From Shewanella waksmanii ATCC BAA-643 (GTDB taxonomy: Bacteria; Pseudomonadota; Gammaproteobacteria; Enterobacterales; Shewanellaceae): a stretch of 64,000 nt of DNA. The DNA is taken from NCBI RefSeq assembly GCF_000518805.1, contig NZ_JAEH01000012.1, forward strand, positions 49,187 to 113,186, read 5' to 3'. The position numbers were made by a program, and so were the translations under genes. Below the pieces are notes generated by a model. It worked only from the letters and a program-made list of their open reading frames with translations. It had not been told where the DNA came from and did not search any database. This document shows, one piece after another, positions 45,891 through 56,922 of this stretch. Position 1 is the first letter of the stretch; the number at the start of each line of letters is the position of its first letter.

Positions 45891-46618
45891 TTGATTGCCA
45901 CCATAGATGCAAAATTAAAACATTGGTACCAAACGCTGGTGTGCTCGAATCCTTGTGCGTTTAGCCGATTAACGTGCTGGGGTAATGAGTCGGGTTTCAT
46001 AACATGTTCAAGCGAACTGCGCTTTTGACTTATTTCTAGCTCGCTATAGCCGTTGGCTCGTTTAAAGTCTAGATGAAGGTCGTCGAGCATGATCTGAATT
46101 TTGTCATCTTCAAAATATAACTTTTCCGATAGGACTAAAATACCACCGGGTCGCAGACCGAGATAGATTTTACGTAGCAAACTATCGCGATCTGCAGGCG
46201 CTAAGAACTGCATAGTAAAATTCAATACCACCATAGAGGCGTTTTCTATTTGAATATCGCGTATATCGCCACAAATGAGGTCAACCGGAATATCACTGAC
46301 ATAGGCGGCTAAATTATTTTGACACCCTTGTGTCATCGCTTCGCTGTTATCCACCGCAATAATGGTCGCCCCACGACCTTGAATGCTACGACGAATACTC
46401 AATGTTGCCGCTCCCAATGAACAACCAAGATCATAAACCTGGCTACCTGGCGTCACGTATTTATTGGCAAATTCACCTAAGGTATTAATGATTTGCCCAT
46501 AACCTGGTACTGATCGCCTGATCATGTCTGGAAAAACACCGGCAACTTTATCATCAAATTGGAAGTCGCTAATATGTTCGCAGGCTGTAGCGTAGATAGT
46601 GTCTTGAGCTGATTTCAT
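45887..46618 (-). CDS. cmoA: Carboxy-SAM synthase CmoA
   Basis: This 243-residue enzyme reads [56 protein letters not shown] and [14 protein letters not shown], all typical of CmoA. It converts SAM and prephenate into carboxy-SAM, the substrate of CmoB. The genes are coupled by a four-base overlap. It is transcribed away from the GGDEF-type gene at 46768. Confidence 0.94.
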   Translation of the reverse strand: MKSAQDTIYATACEHISDFQFDDKVAGVFPDMIRRSVPGYGQIINTLGEFANKYVTPGSQVYDLGCSLGAATLSIRRSIQGRGATIIAVDNSEAMTQGCQNNLAAYVSDIPVDLICGDIRDIQIENASMVVLNFTMQFLAPADRDSLLRKIYLGLRPGGILVLSEKLYFEDDKIQIMLDDLHLDFKRANGYSELEISQKRSSLEHVMKPDSLPQHVNRLNAQGFEHTSVWYQCFNFASMVAIK

Positions 46619-46767
46619 TGGATAGTACTGGTTAATTTCAACAGGTTATTCTAGCGAATGATAACTGTTGTCAGCAAGGCTAGTACTGGAAATTATAGAT
46701 AAAATTTTGTCTAATAGCCTTATTACAACATTCATGTCACATCGTATTGACGTTCAAGGTCTGCCAG

Positions 46768-49569
46768 TTGAAAAATATTCTCGTCATTTTTACGTTTTCA
46801 CTATTCGCCGTATTTGCGTCCTTTAGTTTGTACGCAGAAACAGAAAAGCCCTTGGTACTCGTCATGGGTGAAGACAGTTACCCTTATCAATTTGTTGATG
46901 ATAGTGGTCAGCCTCAGGGCGTGTTGGTCGATTTGTGGCAGGAGTGGTCGCGAGTTACCGCGATGCCGGTGGTGTTTGTTGCCCGCCATTGGCAAGACTC
47001 ATTACAGCAACTTGCCCGTGGTGATGCAGATATTCATATCGGTATGGCAAAAAATGCGGCTCGTAGTGAGCACTATGATTTTGCTGATCCGATAGCGGAA
47101 ATTAGCACTTATCTTTATTTGCGTGCGTCGCTGGCAGGAAAATATGATTTTGCCGACCTGTTACCCTACAAAATTGGTGTGGTTAAAGGCTCTGCCCATG
47201 CCAGTACATTAAGGCAAATCGATTCACGCTTTGCCATCACTGAGTTTGAAAATCGCACAGAGCTGCTAGAAGCGGTACTGCGCCAAGAGTTAGATATATT
47301 TGGCAGTATGGAAGGGTACTTACGTGATCAGTCAGTAAATCGCACCATTGTTGAGCAGTTTCCGCTCAACCAGCGCCTTAATATCGACAATATAGATGTG
47401 GTCCCCGCGGTGCTCAAAGGCCGAGCCGAGCTGATTGCTAAGATTGATCAAGGCTTCGCAGCTATTAACCCAGCAAGAGTTAAGCAGATTAAAAAATTAT
47501 GGCTCGGTTATAGCAATAGCTCCGATGCGTTAGTGATTTCAACAACCTCAGGTATAGAACCGTTTGTGGACGTGGATAGTGAAGGTCAGCCACACGGAAT
47601 GTATATCGATTTATGGAAGTTATGGTCACAGAAAACGGGCATCAACATTAGTTTCCGTGTCGGTAACATGAAGCAGACTTTAGGCGATGTGATGCAGGGG
47701 CGCAGTGATATCCATATTGGCTACCCTGAAAGTGAATCAATGAATACTGGCTTAACCCGTGCACATAAGATTTATCAGGTCAAAAGCCGGTTGTTTAGTT
47801 ATCAAACCCCGATCACCGATTTAAAACAACTGCAAGGTAAGCGTATTGGTGCGGTGCCCACAGCGCCCTACATCGACAAGCTTAGAGAGGTATTGCCCGA
47901 TTCGCAGTTAAAGCTCTATCAAGGCGTCGACCAAATGATAGAGGCGGCTAAAAATGGCCATATTCAAGCTTTTGTGGCGTCATCAGCTTGGACACACCAT
48001 TACTTGATTAGTTTGAAAGTATGGGGTGACTTTCATCAATATATCCCACTTGAATTCACCACAGATATTTTTGCGCTGACCCGTAAGGAAGATAGTGGTT
48101 TAACCCAAAGGGTGGCAGCAGGGTTTAATCTGATTTCCCAGCGTGAGTTAATTGATGTCGAGCGTAAGTGGGTGTTAGATCGCAACGATCACACTTTTGC
48201 CGCTAAGCGCAGTTTATTGTCCCTCAGTAAACAGCAACAAAGCGTGATTCAACAGGCTCCAACATTAAAGGTTGGCCATTTGAACGATTGGCAACCTATG
48301 GAGTTTGTTGATGCTAATGGCGAATATGCCGGCATTAATGGTGAAATTTTTGCCTATTTAGAAAAAGGGCTTGGTTTCAAGTTTGAACCGGTTGCCTTTA
48401 AGCGCTGGCAGGATCTGATTGAGGCGTTAAAGCGTGGCGACATTGACATTGCTGGCAGTGTTGCAAAAACACCCGAGCGCGCATCAAGTTTACTATTTAC
48501 TGAGCCATATTGGCCGTCACCTTGGGCCTTGGTCACTCATTTAGATAAAGTGTCCTTGTTTAGCCTAAAAGAGTTATCAGGGCAACGCCTAGCGGTCGTG
48601 GAAGGCTACCATTTAGTCAATCGATTAATGGCTGATGAGCTTGATATTGATTTAGTGCTGGTGCCTGATACGCGGGCAGGTATTGAGGCGGTGTCTGAAG
48701 GTAAAGCGGATGCGTTTGTTGAGAAAGTTCTCAATATGGCTTACGAACTCACCGCTAAAGAGCATAACAGTTTAAAAATGTCGGTGTTAGCGGACTTTTC
48801 AGAGCAGCAAAGTCATATAGGTGTACACCCACGCCATAAAGCCTTGTTGCCGCTTTTAAATGTCGGTGTGGCCAGTATCACCGCAGAGCAGCGTCAACAG
48901 ATTTATCAACATTGGGTCAAGCCAACTGAGGTCAATAGTGGCTTTTTCAATGGCCAGTGGTGGTGCGGTTATGTCATCTTGGCTCTAGGCACGATATTGG
49001 TTTGCGGTTTGATTTTAGCCCTATTCATCGCTCGCAACCGCAAGCTTGCTGAGGCATTGGGTGAAGAGCAGCATCGCAGAACCCATATTGATGGTTTAAC
49101 CCAGTTGCCTACGCGATTGATTTTGGACGATAGGCTAGATCAGGCCATACTCAATCATGCTCGCGAAATGCAGCGCTTTGGGGTGTTATTTGTATCCGTT
49201 GATAGCCTTAAGCGGGTCAATCAAAATTTTGGCCACAGTACTGGGGACCGACTCATTACTATGATTGCCAATGATTTAAAGGATCTTCTGCGTAATTCAG
49301 ATACGTTAGCGCGTTTTAGTCACAATGAATTTGTTATTGTGCTTAATCGCGTACAGGATTTAGATAAAGTTTGCCAGATGGCCGATGGGGTGATTCGTCA
49401 GCTAAATAAACCTTACAGTGTGGATGAAAAAACCATTGATGTCTCAGTGAGCATTGGTGTTGCTTGTTACCCTAATGATGGTGACAGTGCCGTAGAGCTG
49501 CTGCGTAAGGCTGATGGATTGATGTCTAGAGCAAGAGAGTGCGGTGGCAATTGCTATCGTACAGCGTAA
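46768..49569 (+). CDS. Triple periplasmic-binding-domain protein with a degenerate GGDEF domain
   Basis: This is about 933 residues. The likely start is TTG 46768, giving the signal KNILVIFTFSLFAVFASFSL; an in-frame TTG at 46747 adds seven residues. Three successive type-3 solute-binding domains cover roughly 25-250, 255-480 and 490-730, each opening with a segment like EDSYPYQFVD, GIEPFVDVDSEG or WQPMEFVDANG. A TM helix (YVILALGTILVCGLILALFI) precedes the GGDEF domain. Its active-site motif is SHNEF instead of GGDEF, so cyclase activity is unlikely. It may bind c-di-GMP or GTP, or act as a receptor for small solutes. Confidence 0.85.
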   Translation: MKNILVIFTFSLFAVFASFSLYAETEKPLVLVMGEDSYPYQFVDDSGQPQGVLVDLWQEWSRVTAMPVVFVARHWQDSLQQLARGDADIHIGMAKNAARSEHYDFADPIAEISTYLYLRASLAGKYDFADLLPYKIGVVKGSAHASTLRQIDSRFAITEFENRTELLEAVLRQELDIFGSMEGYLRDQSVNRTIVEQFPLNQRLNIDNIDVVPAVLKGRAELIAKIDQGFAAINPARVKQIKKLWLGYSNSSDALVISTTSGIEPFVDVDSEGQPHGMYIDLWKLWSQKTGINISFRVGNMKQTLGDVMQGRSDIHIGYPESESMNTGLTRAHKIYQVKSRLFSYQTPITDLKQLQGKRIGAVPTAPYIDKLREVLPDSQLKLYQGVDQMIEAAKNGHIQAFVASSAWTHHYLISLKVWGDFHQYIPLEFTTDIFALTRKEDSGLTQRVAAGFNLISQRELIDVERKWVLDRNDHTFAAKRSLLSLSKQQQSVIQQAPTLKVGHLNDWQPMEFVDANGEYAGINGEIFAYLEKGLGFKFEPVAFKRWQDLIEALKRGDIDIAGSVAKTPERASSLLFTEPYWPSPWALVTHLDKVSLFSLKELSGQRLAVVEGYHLVNRLMADELDIDLVLVPDTRAGIEAVSEGKADAFVEKVLNMAYELTAKEHNSLKMSVLADFSEQQSHIGVHPRHKALLPLLNVGVASITAEQRQQIYQHWVKPTEVNSGFFNGQWWCGYVILALGTILVCGLILALFIARNRKLAEALGEEQHRRTHIDGLTQLPTRLILDDRLDQAILNHAREMQRFGVLFVSVDSLKRVNQNFGHSTGDRLITMIANDLKDLLRNSDTLARFSHNEFVIVLNRVQDLDKVCQMADGVIRQLNKPYSVDEKTIDVSVSIGVACYPNDGDSAVELLRKADGLMSRARECGGNCYRTA

Positions 49570-49761
49570 TCCTTGGCTTTTTGCGATCAAATGTCGGGCT
49601 AGGCCATCATTTTGCTGGATTAATGCACAAACCCATCGTAACTCACGTGCTTTAATCATGAAGTTGTTTTGAAACTGGCATTAATTCACTATAATGCCGC
49701 TTTTATCATGTTATTGAATATTTCCCAGATTAGTCATCTGTGGGCGTTAAGGAAAAGAAAG

Positions 49762-51543
49762 ATGCGCAGTCATTATTGTGGAGACGTCAACCGGTCTCAT
49801 GTTGGAGAAGAAGTTACCTTAGTAGGTTGGGTCAACCGTAGCCGTGATTTAGGTGGCGTTGTGTTTCTTGATCTGCGTGATCGTGAAGGTGTTATTCAGG
49901 TCGTATATGACCCAGATTTACCTGAAGTCTTTGAAGTGGCGAGCACTTTACGTGGTGAATTCTGTGTTCAGGTTAAGGGTTTAGTGAGAGCGCGCCCAGA
50001 TAGCCAGATCAACAGTGACATGCGTACCGGTGAAATCGAAGTGCTGGGTAAAGGGCTTACTATCCTTAATGCCGCTGCGCCATTGCCAATCAACATGGAT
50101 AAAAACCAACATAATACTGAAGAGCAACGATTAAAGTATCGTTACTTAGATTTACGTCGCCCAGAAATGGCTGAGCGTATTATCTTCCGCTCAAAAGTGA
50201 CCAGTGCGGTTAGACGTTTCCTTGATACCAATGGCTTTTTGGACATTGAAACTCCGATCCTGACTAAAGCGACCCCAGAAGGCGCGCGTGATTACTTAGT
50301 ACCAAGCCGTACTTACAAAGGTCAGTTTTTTGCGCTGCCACAATCTCCACAACTGTTCAAACAGTTATTAATGATGTCTGGGTTTGATCGTTACTATCAA
50401 ATTGTGAAGTGTTTCCGTGATGAAGACCTTCGTGCTGACCGTCAGCCAGAGTTTACTCAAATAGATATTGAAACCTCGTTCATGACCTCTGAGCAGGTGA
50501 TGGCGAAAACCGAAGAGATGACGCGCTCATTATTCCAAGAGCTGTTGAATGTCGATTTGGGCGAATTTCCACGTATGACTTTTGCTGAAGCCATGCAGCG
50601 ATATGGTTCAGATAAGCCAGATCTTCGTAACCCATTAGAGTTAATCGACGCGGCGGATATTTTAAGCGAAGTTGAATTTAAAGTATTCCAAGGCCCAGCG
50701 ACAGATCCAGAAGGCCGAGTAGCACTACTATGTGTACCTGGTGGCGCTAAGCTATCTCGTAAACAGTTGGATGAATATGCTAAGTACGTTGGTATCTATG
50801 GTGCCAAGGGATTAGCATGGATGAAGGTGAATGATTTAGCTGCAGGTATGGAAGGTGTGCAGTCACCTGTACTTAAGTTCTTAAATGAGACAGTGGTCAA
50901 AGCATTGCTAGCGCGCACCAATGCTAAAGACGGCGATCTAATCCTGTTTGGTGCTGACAAAGCCAATATCGTGGCAGAGGCCATGGGGGCGTTACGTCTG
51001 AAAGTCGGTGAAGATTTTGATTTAGTTTCCGATGAATGGAAGCCGCTTTGGGTCGTTGATTTCCCAATGTTCGAGCGTACTTCTGACGGCGGTTTACATG
51101 CCATGCACCATCCATTTACTGCGCCAACCGGTATAACTCCTGAAGAGTTGGAAGCGAATCCAACTGCAGCAATTTCAGATGCTTACGATATGGTGCTTAA
51201 TGGCTGTGAGCTAGGTGGCGGTTCAGTCCGTATCCATGACAGCAAAATGCAGTCAGCGGTATTTAGAATTTTGGGTATTAATGACGAAGAAGCGAATGAG
51301 AAGTTCGGTTTCTTGCTAGAAGCATTACGTTATGGCACACCGCCACACGCTGGTTTAGCGTTCGGCTTAGACCGTATTATCATGTTAATGACAGGTGCGA
51401 GCTCGATTCGTGATGTGATGGCATTCCCTAAAACCACGACTGCGGCTTGTCCATTAACTAATGCACCGGGCTTTGCTAACCCAGCTCAATTAGAAGAGCT
51501 TGGCGTAAGCGTCATTGCCGCTGAAGAAAACAAAGAGCAGTAA
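49762..51543 (+). CDS. aspS: Aspartyl-tRNA synthetase
   Basis: This is 593 residues from ATG 49762, preceded by AAGGAAAAG; the open frame further upstream is not part of the protein. There is an N-terminal OB fold ([23 protein letters not shown]). The class II core has [44 protein letters not shown] and [15 protein letters not shown], with a bacterial GAD insertion between. The enzyme charges tRNA-Asp. It leads the aspS-yebC-ruvCAB cluster. Confidence 0.96.
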   Translation: MRSHYCGDVNRSHVGEEVTLVGWVNRSRDLGGVVFLDLRDREGVIQVVYDPDLPEVFEVASTLRGEFCVQVKGLVRARPDSQINSDMRTGEIEVLGKGLTILNAAAPLPINMDKNQHNTEEQRLKYRYLDLRRPEMAERIIFRSKVTSAVRRFLDTNGFLDIETPILTKATPEGARDYLVPSRTYKGQFFALPQSPQLFKQLLMMSGFDRYYQIVKCFRDEDLRADRQPEFTQIDIETSFMTSEQVMAKTEEMTRSLFQELLNVDLGEFPRMTFAEAMQRYGSDKPDLRNPLELIDAADILSEVEFKVFQGPATDPEGRVALLCVPGGAKLSRKQLDEYAKYVGIYGAKGLAWMKVNDLAAGMEGVQSPVLKFLNETVVKALLARTNAKDGDLILFGADKANIVAEAMGALRLKVGEDFDLVSDEWKPLWVVDFPMFERTSDGGLHAMHHPFTAPTGITPEELEANPTAAISDAYDMVLNGCELGGGSVRIHDSKMQSAVFRILGINDEEANEKFGFLLEALRYGTPPHAGLAFGLDRIIMLMTGASSIRDVMAFPKTTTAACPLTNAPGFANPAQLEELGVSVIAAEENKEQ

Positions 51544-51607
51544 TGGCGATGCTGCGTTAAGCTCAGTCTTAGCGCAGCAAGCTGTATTGGCACGATAAGG
51601 AGAACAC

Positions 51608-52354
51608 ATGGCTGGACACAGTAAATGGGCGAACATTAAGCACCGCAAAGCCGCTCAAGATGCCAAGCGAGGCAAACTATTTACCAAGTTTATCCGTGAG
51701 TTAACTGTTGCCGCCAGAGAAGGCGGCTCAGATCCTGATTCTAACCCTAGATTACGTGCAGCGATAGATAAATCCCTTTCCAACAACATGACACGCGACA
51801 CCGTTGAGCGCGCGATTAAACGCGGCGCTGGCGAGCTTGATGGCCAAGTACTTGAAACCATCATGTATGAAGGCTACGGCCCTGGCGGCACTGCTGTGAT
51901 GGTGGAAACCATGACAGACAATAAAAACCGTACCGTTTCCGGTGTGCGTAATGCATTTAGCAAATCTGGCGGTAATTTAGGGACAGATGGTTCCGTTGCT
52001 TATCTGTTTAGTAAACGTGGCGTGATCTCATACGCTGAAGGCACTGATGAGGATGTAGTGATGGATGCGGCATTAGAAGCGGGCGCTGATGATGTCGTTA
52101 CCCATGATGATAGTTCAATTGATGTGTTCACCACCCCAGAAGACTTTGGTGCTGTTAAAGACGCGCTTGATGGTGCAGGTTTACAAGCTATTAACGCAGA
52201 AGTGACCATGATTCCATCGACCAAAGCTGAGCTGGACGCTGCGACTGCGCCGAAATTCTTACGTCTCATTGATAATCTTGAAGACCACGATGATGTGCAA
52301 GAGGTTTATCACAATGGCGACATAGCTGACGACATTTTGCAAGATTTAGAATAG
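51608..52354 (+). CDS. yebC: YebC/PmpR-family protein
   Basis: This 248-residue protein opens [23 protein letters not shown] and contains [23 protein letters not shown], both hallmarks of YebC. The family was described as DNA-binding regulators and is also reported to help ribosomes through proline stretches. AAGGAG lies directly before ATG 51608. Position next to ruvC is conserved in gammaproteobacteria. Confidence 0.95.
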   Translation: MAGHSKWANIKHRKAAQDAKRGKLFTKFIRELTVAAREGGSDPDSNPRLRAAIDKSLSNNMTRDTVERAIKRGAGELDGQVLETIMYEGYGPGGTAVMVETMTDNKNRTVSGVRNAFSKSGGNLGTDGSVAYLFSKRGVISYAEGTDEDVVMDAALEAGADDVVTHDDSSIDVFTTPEDFGAVKDALDGAGLQAINAEVTMIPSTKAELDAATAPKFLRLIDNLEDHDDVQEVYHNGDIADDILQDLE

Positions 52355-52368
52355 GCCACTATTAACTT

Positions 52369-52890
52369 ATGCCAATCATATTAGGCATCGATCCAGGTTC
52401 GAGAATTTGTGGTTACGGCGTTATTCAGTGTCAGGGACGGCAGCAAATTTATTTAGGTAGCGGCTGCATACGTACCCAGTCTGGAGACTTACCCAGTCGG
52501 CTCAAAATTATTTTTGATGGCGTGTCTGAAATCATCAAGCAATATCAACCCGATGAATTTGCCATTGAAAATGTGTTTATGGCTAAAAATGCTGATTCAG
52601 CCCTTAAATTGGGGCAGGCAAGAGGCGCAGCGATTGTTGCAGCCACCCACGCCGAACTGCCCGTAGCTGAATATACCGCTACACAGATCAAAAGTGCCGT
52701 TGTAGGTACAGGTAGAGCACAAAAAAGCCAAGTACAACATATGGTACAACAGATATTTAAGCTTAGCGCTGCGCCACAAGCTGACGCGGCGGATGCGCTA
52801 GCGGTAGCCCTTTGCCACTTTCATACTTATCAGGGGCTTATTGCAATGGGTGGCAAAGCTAAGTCACGCAGTTATGGCCGTTACAAATAA
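52369..52890 (+). CDS. ruvC: Holliday-junction resolvase RuvC
   Basis: This 173-residue endonuclease has [12 protein letters not shown] with the first catalytic Asp, [11 protein letters not shown] with the Glu, and [17 protein letters not shown] with the last Asp pair. It cuts Holliday junctions with RuvAB. It lies 14 bases after yebC and before ruvA. Confidence 0.95.
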   Translation: MPIILGIDPGSRICGYGVIQCQGRQQIYLGSGCIRTQSGDLPSRLKIIFDGVSEIIKQYQPDEFAIENVFMAKNADSALKLGQARGAAIVAATHAELPVAEYTATQIKSAVVGTGRAQKSQVQHMVQQIFKLSAAPQADAADALAVALCHFHTYQGLIAMGGKAKSRSYGRYK

Positions 52891-52917
52891 CCTAAAAACA
52901 ATTATAAGGATTGTCCA

Positions 52918-53535
52918 ATGCTGGGTAGACTCCGAGGTATTTTAGTAGAGAAGCAGGCACCCGAAGTGTTAATTGATGTATCGGGCGTTGGTTATGAAGT
53001 ACAGATGCCACTCACCAGTTTTTATGAGCTTCCCGAACTGAATAAAGAAGCTGTGATTTATACGCATTTTGTGGTTCGCGAAGATGCACAGTTGTTATAT
53101 GGCTTTATTACTAAGCAAGAAAGAGCGTTATTTCGCCTGTTGATTAAAGCCAATGGCGTGGGTCCTAAGCTTGGACTGACAATTTTATCTGGCATGACTG
53201 CTGCCGAGTTCGTTAAATGTGTCGAACATGACGATATTGCTACCTTAGTTAAGTTGCCAGGGGTAGGAAAGAAAACTGCTGAACGCTTGCTAGTGGAAAT
53301 GCGCGATAAATTGAAAACGCTGATGGAAGCATCCGTCGGCTCTGAGCGAGAGTTTGTACTCCAGACCAACTATACACCTGCGGAAGTTGTGAATACTGCA
53401 GAGGAAGATGCCATTGCCGCCTTATTGAGTTTGGGTTATAAGCCTGCACAAGCGAGTAAAGCTGTGTCGGCTGCTTTTAAAGAAGGCATGGACTCAGAAA
53501 CCCTCATTAAGGCATCATTGAAGTCAATGTTATAA
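52918..53535 (+). CDS. ruvA: Holliday-junction DNA helicase subunit RuvA
   Basis: This 205-residue protein has an N-terminal OB fold (IGRLRG-type start, [14 protein letters not shown]). Two helix-hairpin-helix motifs follow ([18 protein letters not shown] and [19 protein letters not shown]), then the C-terminal RuvB-binding domain. It binds the junction and loads RuvB. AAGGA precedes ATG 52918. Confidence 0.95.
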   Translation: MLGRLRGILVEKQAPEVLIDVSGVGYEVQMPLTSFYELPELNKEAVIYTHFVVREDAQLLYGFITKQERALFRLLIKANGVGPKLGLTILSGMTAAEFVKCVEHDDIATLVKLPGVGKKTAERLLVEMRDKLKTLMEASVGSEREFVLQTNYTPAEVVNTAEEDAIAALLSLGYKPAQASKAVSAAFKEGMDSETLIKASLKSML

Positions 53536-53553
53536 CTAAGGCGCTAAGCAATA

Positions 53554-54567
53554 ATGATAGAAGCAGATCGGTTGGTTCACGCTCAGGTACAAGGTATCGA
53601 AGAGCAAGACGAACATATTGATAGGGCGATGCGGCCTAAGTTATTGGACGAGTATACAGGCCAGGACGATACTCGTGCACAGCTAAAAGTGTTTATTGAG
53701 GCGGCTAAAAAGCGCAAAGAAGCCTTAGACCATATGCTCATTTATGGCCCACCTGGTCTAGGTAAAACCACATTGGCGATGATTGTTGCCAATGAAATGG
53801 GTGTCAACATTAAATCAACTTCGGGCCCGGTATTAGAAAAGGCTGGGGATTTGGCGGCTTTGCTGACTAACTTGGAAGCGGGCGATGTATTATTTATCGA
53901 TGAGATCCACCGTTTAAGTCCAGTGGTTGAAGAGATTCTATATCCAGCCATGGAAGATTATCAGTTAGATATCATGATAGGCGAGGGACCTGCAGCTAGA
54001 TCGATTAAGCTCGATTTACCACCGTTTACTTTAATAGGCGCGACCACCCGCGCCGGCGCATTAACTTCACCTCTAAGAGCACGCTTTGGCATTCCACTTA
54101 GGCTTGAGTTTTATAATGTGGTGGACTTAAGCAGTATTGTGACGCGCTCCGCTAAAGTAATGACCCTGCCTATTGATGATCAAGGGGCGGTAGAGGTTGC
54201 CAGACGTTCTCGAGGCACGCCACGTATCGCTAACCGATTGCTGCGCCGAGTCAGAGATTATGCAGAAGTGAAGTATGATGGCCATGTGACTAAAGCAGTT
54301 GCTGAAGATGCGCTAAATATGTTGGATGTTGATGCCGAAGGCTTTGACTATATGGACCGCAAGTTGTTGCTGGCCATTATCGATAAATTTATGGGCGGCC
54401 CTGTAGGCTTAGATAACCTAGCCGCTGCCATTGGCGAAGAGCGGGAAACGATAGAAGATGTGTTAGAGCCGTTCTTGATCCAGCAAGGATTTATTCAACG
54501 CACCCCGCGCGGTCGTATCGCTACCGCAAGAGCCTATAGCCACTTTGACCTTATAAAGCCTGAATAA
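53554..54567 (+). CDS. ruvB: Holliday-junction branch-migration ATPase RuvB
   Basis: This 337-residue AAA+ motor has [20 protein letters not shown] (Walker A), [15 protein letters not shown] (Walker B), [19 protein letters not shown] (sensor 1 and Arg finger) and a C-terminal winged helix ([15 protein letters not shown]). It drives branch migration with RuvA. It is the last gene of the cluster; its stop nearly touches the convergent gene at 54572. Confidence 0.96.
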   Translation: MIEADRLVHAQVQGIEEQDEHIDRAMRPKLLDEYTGQDDTRAQLKVFIEAAKKRKEALDHMLIYGPPGLGKTTLAMIVANEMGVNIKSTSGPVLEKAGDLAALLTNLEAGDVLFIDEIHRLSPVVEEILYPAMEDYQLDIMIGEGPAARSIKLDLPPFTLIGATTRAGALTSPLRARFGIPLRLEFYNVVDLSSIVTRSAKVMTLPIDDQGAVEVARRSRGTPRIANRLLRRVRDYAEVKYDGHVTKAVAEDALNMLDVDAEGFDYMDRKLLLAIIDKFMGGPVGLDNLAAAIGEERETIEDVLEPFLIQQGFIQRTPRGRIATARAYSHFDLIKPE

Positions 54568-54571
54568 AGCG

Positions 54572-55063
54572 CTATTGCTCAGTCACTTCAAGTACATATT
54601 GCGGGTATTTTATACCCGCTTCTGCTTTCTTGGTAGCCACCACTTTGGCGCCAATTTCAAGATACTCTCCATCTGTGCCGGGGTTAGGTAAATCTACCGC
54701 AGGAAAGGTTTTTAGGGTAGTTCCTTGATATCTAACTCTGAGTGTTTTGAGGTTAACTTTATATTCGTTAGCCAATTGGTAAAAGTTAATGGTGATAGGT
54801 TGGTCGGTATCTGAGGTAATAAAATACTGGCCATTATGAAAATCGTTATCAAGTAAGGTCACATTGGTTGACGCGCCAAGATTGCCTTTCCAATTGACCA
54901 CAACAATCGAACTCGCTGTGCTATTACGAATGACGCTAGGATACTTTAACGGTTGTATTTCAGTGATTGTGATCTGTGCATGGGCCTTGATACTCGCAAA
55001 CAGGGCAATCAGTAGCATTAATCCCTGCAAGGTAGCCAAAAAGGCTTTGTGTGTGGTTAACAT
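54572..55063 (-). CDS. Secreted protein of the DUF4402/fimbrial cluster, unknown
   Basis: This is about 163 residues from ATG 55063, preceded by AAGG; an in-frame ATG 55114 is also possible. It has a signal peptide (LQGLMLLIALFASIKAHA). The mature part is beta-rich (QITITEIQPLKYPSVIRNSTASSIVVVNWKG) and resembles DUF4402-type subunits in its first strand and in the GTDGEYLEIGA region. It is probably a minor or tip subunit of the neighbouring chaperone-usher system, transcribed divergently from it. The family is tentative. Confidence 0.55.
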   Translation of the reverse strand: MLTTHKAFLATLQGLMLLIALFASIKAHAQITITEIQPLKYPSVIRNSTASSIVVVNWKGNLGASTNVTLLDNDFHNGQYFITSDTDQPITINFYQLANEYKVNLKTLRVRYQGTTLKTFPAVDLPNPGTDGEYLEIGAKVVATKKAEAGIKYPQYVLEVTEQ

Positions 55064-55543
55064 GCAATACCTTGGGGATTGCAAATTCTTCGTAGAAATT
55101 TTATCGCTAGGCATATTATATTTTTCTAGTCTGTTACCTGCTATTAAGTTGCCATAAACTACTTAATGGTTACAAGTCATTAGTATAAAACCATTTTTTT
55201 ATTTGAGGTAATAACTTATTCCATTTTTAAATAACGATGGTCTCAGTGATTGATATTCAAGCTTTACTGCTAAAAACATGTTTTTGAAAGCGGTTTCAGT
55301 AGAGTTTTATGCTGTTTATAGGCTTGATTATAAGTTTTTATGTTACCGAGTTTTGCAAAATGTGATCCAAATGTAAATAAAGTGTTGCTAATTGTGTCAT
55401 CTTTGGTAGTTTACTTCTCAAGGCACAGCTAAAGTGCCTTTTAAACATCGACTTATACGTGATCAAGGAAGAGCGGAGTTAGCTAGGGAAAGGCTAGGTG
55501 TGAGTGATAATAATAAGACGTACTACTTATGGAACTCAAAATA
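55064..55543. promoter_or_regulatory. Divergent upstream region of the fimbrial cluster
   Basis: A 480-base AT-rich region between the divergent subunit genes. It must contain both promoters. I see no clear operator, invertible repeat pair or RNA in it. It ends with GGAACTC a few bases before ATG 55544. Confidence 0.4.
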
Positions 55544-56008
55544 ATGAAAAAAAGACTTCTTGCTACCGCTGCTGCTTCAATGATGTTTTTTGCTGGTCAA
55601 AGTGCTGCTGAACAGGCCACTGGTACCGCACAATTTAAACTTGTCCAACCTATCACCGTAACAGAAACAACTGTCATGGAATTCGGTAATATCGATATTT
55701 CTGCCGATGGCAACTGTACGCTTGATTATGCCAATACGGTCACTGGTGCAGCGTGTCTTGCTGGCGGTAATACTTCTGAATCTGGTGTATTCACAATTAC
55801 TGCCAATGATGGTGATGTAAATGTGACCTTGTCAGGTGCTGATACCAGCGTTGCGGGCGTGACTTTCACACCGTCTATTGCTTCAAGCACTGTGACTGTT
55901 GCTTCAAACACGGCCACACTCGTAGTGGGCGGTTCAATTGATATTGTTGCTGCTAGTGCATCATCTGGCGACCAAACTATCAGCTACACCGTAGATGTGA
56001 TCTACTAA
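55544..56008 (+). CDS. DUF4402-family secreted subunit, probable major fibre protein
   Basis: This is 154 residues from ATG 55544, chosen because MKKRLLATAAASMMFFAGQ makes a clean signal peptide (cleavage near SAAE); ATG 55529 would add five residues. The mature part matches DUF4402: ATGTAQFKLVQPITVTET, MEFGNIDIS, GVFTITAND, and it ends ISYTVDVIY. Two Cys (NCTLD and AACLAGG) can form a disulfide. A hairpin terminator follows directly, so this subunit would be made in excess over the chaperone and usher, as for major pilins. Confidence 0.8.
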   Translation: MKKRLLATAAASMMFFAGQSAAEQATGTAQFKLVQPITVTETTVMEFGNIDISADGNCTLDYANTVTGAACLAGGNTSESGVFTITANDGDVNVTLSGADTSVAGVTFTPSIASSTVTVASNTATLVVGGSIDIVAASASSGDQTISYTVDVIY

Positions 56009-56029
56009 AATCTAACGCTTTAGATGTTT

Positions 56030-56054
56030 GCCCTGCTAACAGCAGGGCACCTTT
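56030..56054 (+). terminator. Hairpin after the major DUF4402 subunit gene
   Basis: GCCCTGCT (56030-56037) and AGCAGGGC (56041-56048) form an eight-base stem with a three-base loop, followed by ACCTTTATATT. It probably acts as a partial terminator between subunit and chaperone genes. Confidence 0.65.
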
Positions 56055-56125
56055 ATATTCTGCTCGAAGTAAGCTAACCAACAATATTATTGAGCTTGTC
56101 TCATATAAACTAGCTGGGCGATAAC

Positions 56126-56905
56126 ATGAAAAGAATCTTACTAGGCTGTCTGAGCCTGTTTATGCTTGCTACACACTCGCAAGCAAGTCTATTAGTGACA
56201 CCAACCCGTGCTGAGCTTGATAGCAGCCGCCAAAAAAGTGCCATTTTTTCTCTTGTTAATAAGGGTAATGTCACATCCCGTTTTAACATCTACTTTCAAG
56301 ATAAACAGCAGCTGCCCAGTGGCGATTATGTTTCCCTTGAAGGCAAAGGCAAACTAAGTCAGTTTGTGCGTTATTCACCGCGTCGAATTACTCTTGAGCC
56401 TGAAGAAGGGACGAGAGTGCGCCTCGCATTACGCTTACCTAGAGGGACTGCGCAAGGTGAATATCGGAGTTATCTGGTATTTAGTCAAATTCCGCTCACT
56501 GAAGCGCTAGATAGTGCTGCTACAGAAAACGCTAAAGATCTATCTTTAAGTATTTCGGCTATGTTACGGATCTCTGTACCCGTAGTGCTGAGAGTCGGTG
56601 AGCTTGATAGCGAAGTGTTTATTGAGAAAGGTGACTTAACCCAAGGCAATGGCAATGTAGCAGTGACGCTTAAGCGGACAGGCGATCGCAGCAGTTATGG
56701 CGATATTGAAGTGCTGCGAGAGACCAATGGTGAAAAACAAACCGTTGGCAGTTTTAAGAATGCGGCCCTTTACACAGAAATTGAGCAACGCACTTTTAAT
56801 GTCAGCTTAGACCAAATGATCGAACCTAGCGACCGCCTTTGGGTGCGCTACTCTGAAAATGAACACTTACCAAACCCTAAGGTGGTTGAGTACGCGCTTA
56901 GATAG
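56126..56905 (+). CDS. Periplasmic fimbrial chaperone (PapD-like)
   Basis: This 259-residue protein has a signal peptide (ILLGCLSLFMLATHSQA) and two Ig-like domains. SLLVTPTRAELDSSRQKSAIFSLVNKGNVTSRFNIYF is the G1-type edge region. FVRYSPRRITLEPEEGTRVRLALRLP followed by GEYRSYLVFSQIP is the usual chaperone middle. It should fold the DUF4402 subunits and deliver them to the usher encoded 18 bases downstream. Confidence 0.82.
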   Translation: MKRILLGCLSLFMLATHSQASLLVTPTRAELDSSRQKSAIFSLVNKGNVTSRFNIYFQDKQQLPSGDYVSLEGKGKLSQFVRYSPRRITLEPEEGTRVRLALRLPRGTAQGEYRSYLVFSQIPLTEALDSAATENAKDLSLSISAMLRISVPVVLRVGELDSEVFIEKGDLTQGNGNVAVTLKRTGDRSSYGDIEVLRETNGEKQTVGSFKNAALYTEIEQRTFNVSLDQMIEPSDRLWVRYSENEHLPNPKVVEYALR

Positions 56906-56922
56906 CACATATTAACTGCAAC

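Noticed and set aside
49669..49761. N-terminal extension of AspS
   Set aside because: Synthetases of this family start at [11 protein letters not shown] 49762 has the ribosome site and the upstream residues look like a signal-free read-through.
55726..55917. Minus-strand frame inside the DUF4402 gene
   Set aside because: It is a complementary-strand shadow of a Val/Thr-rich gene without a start site.
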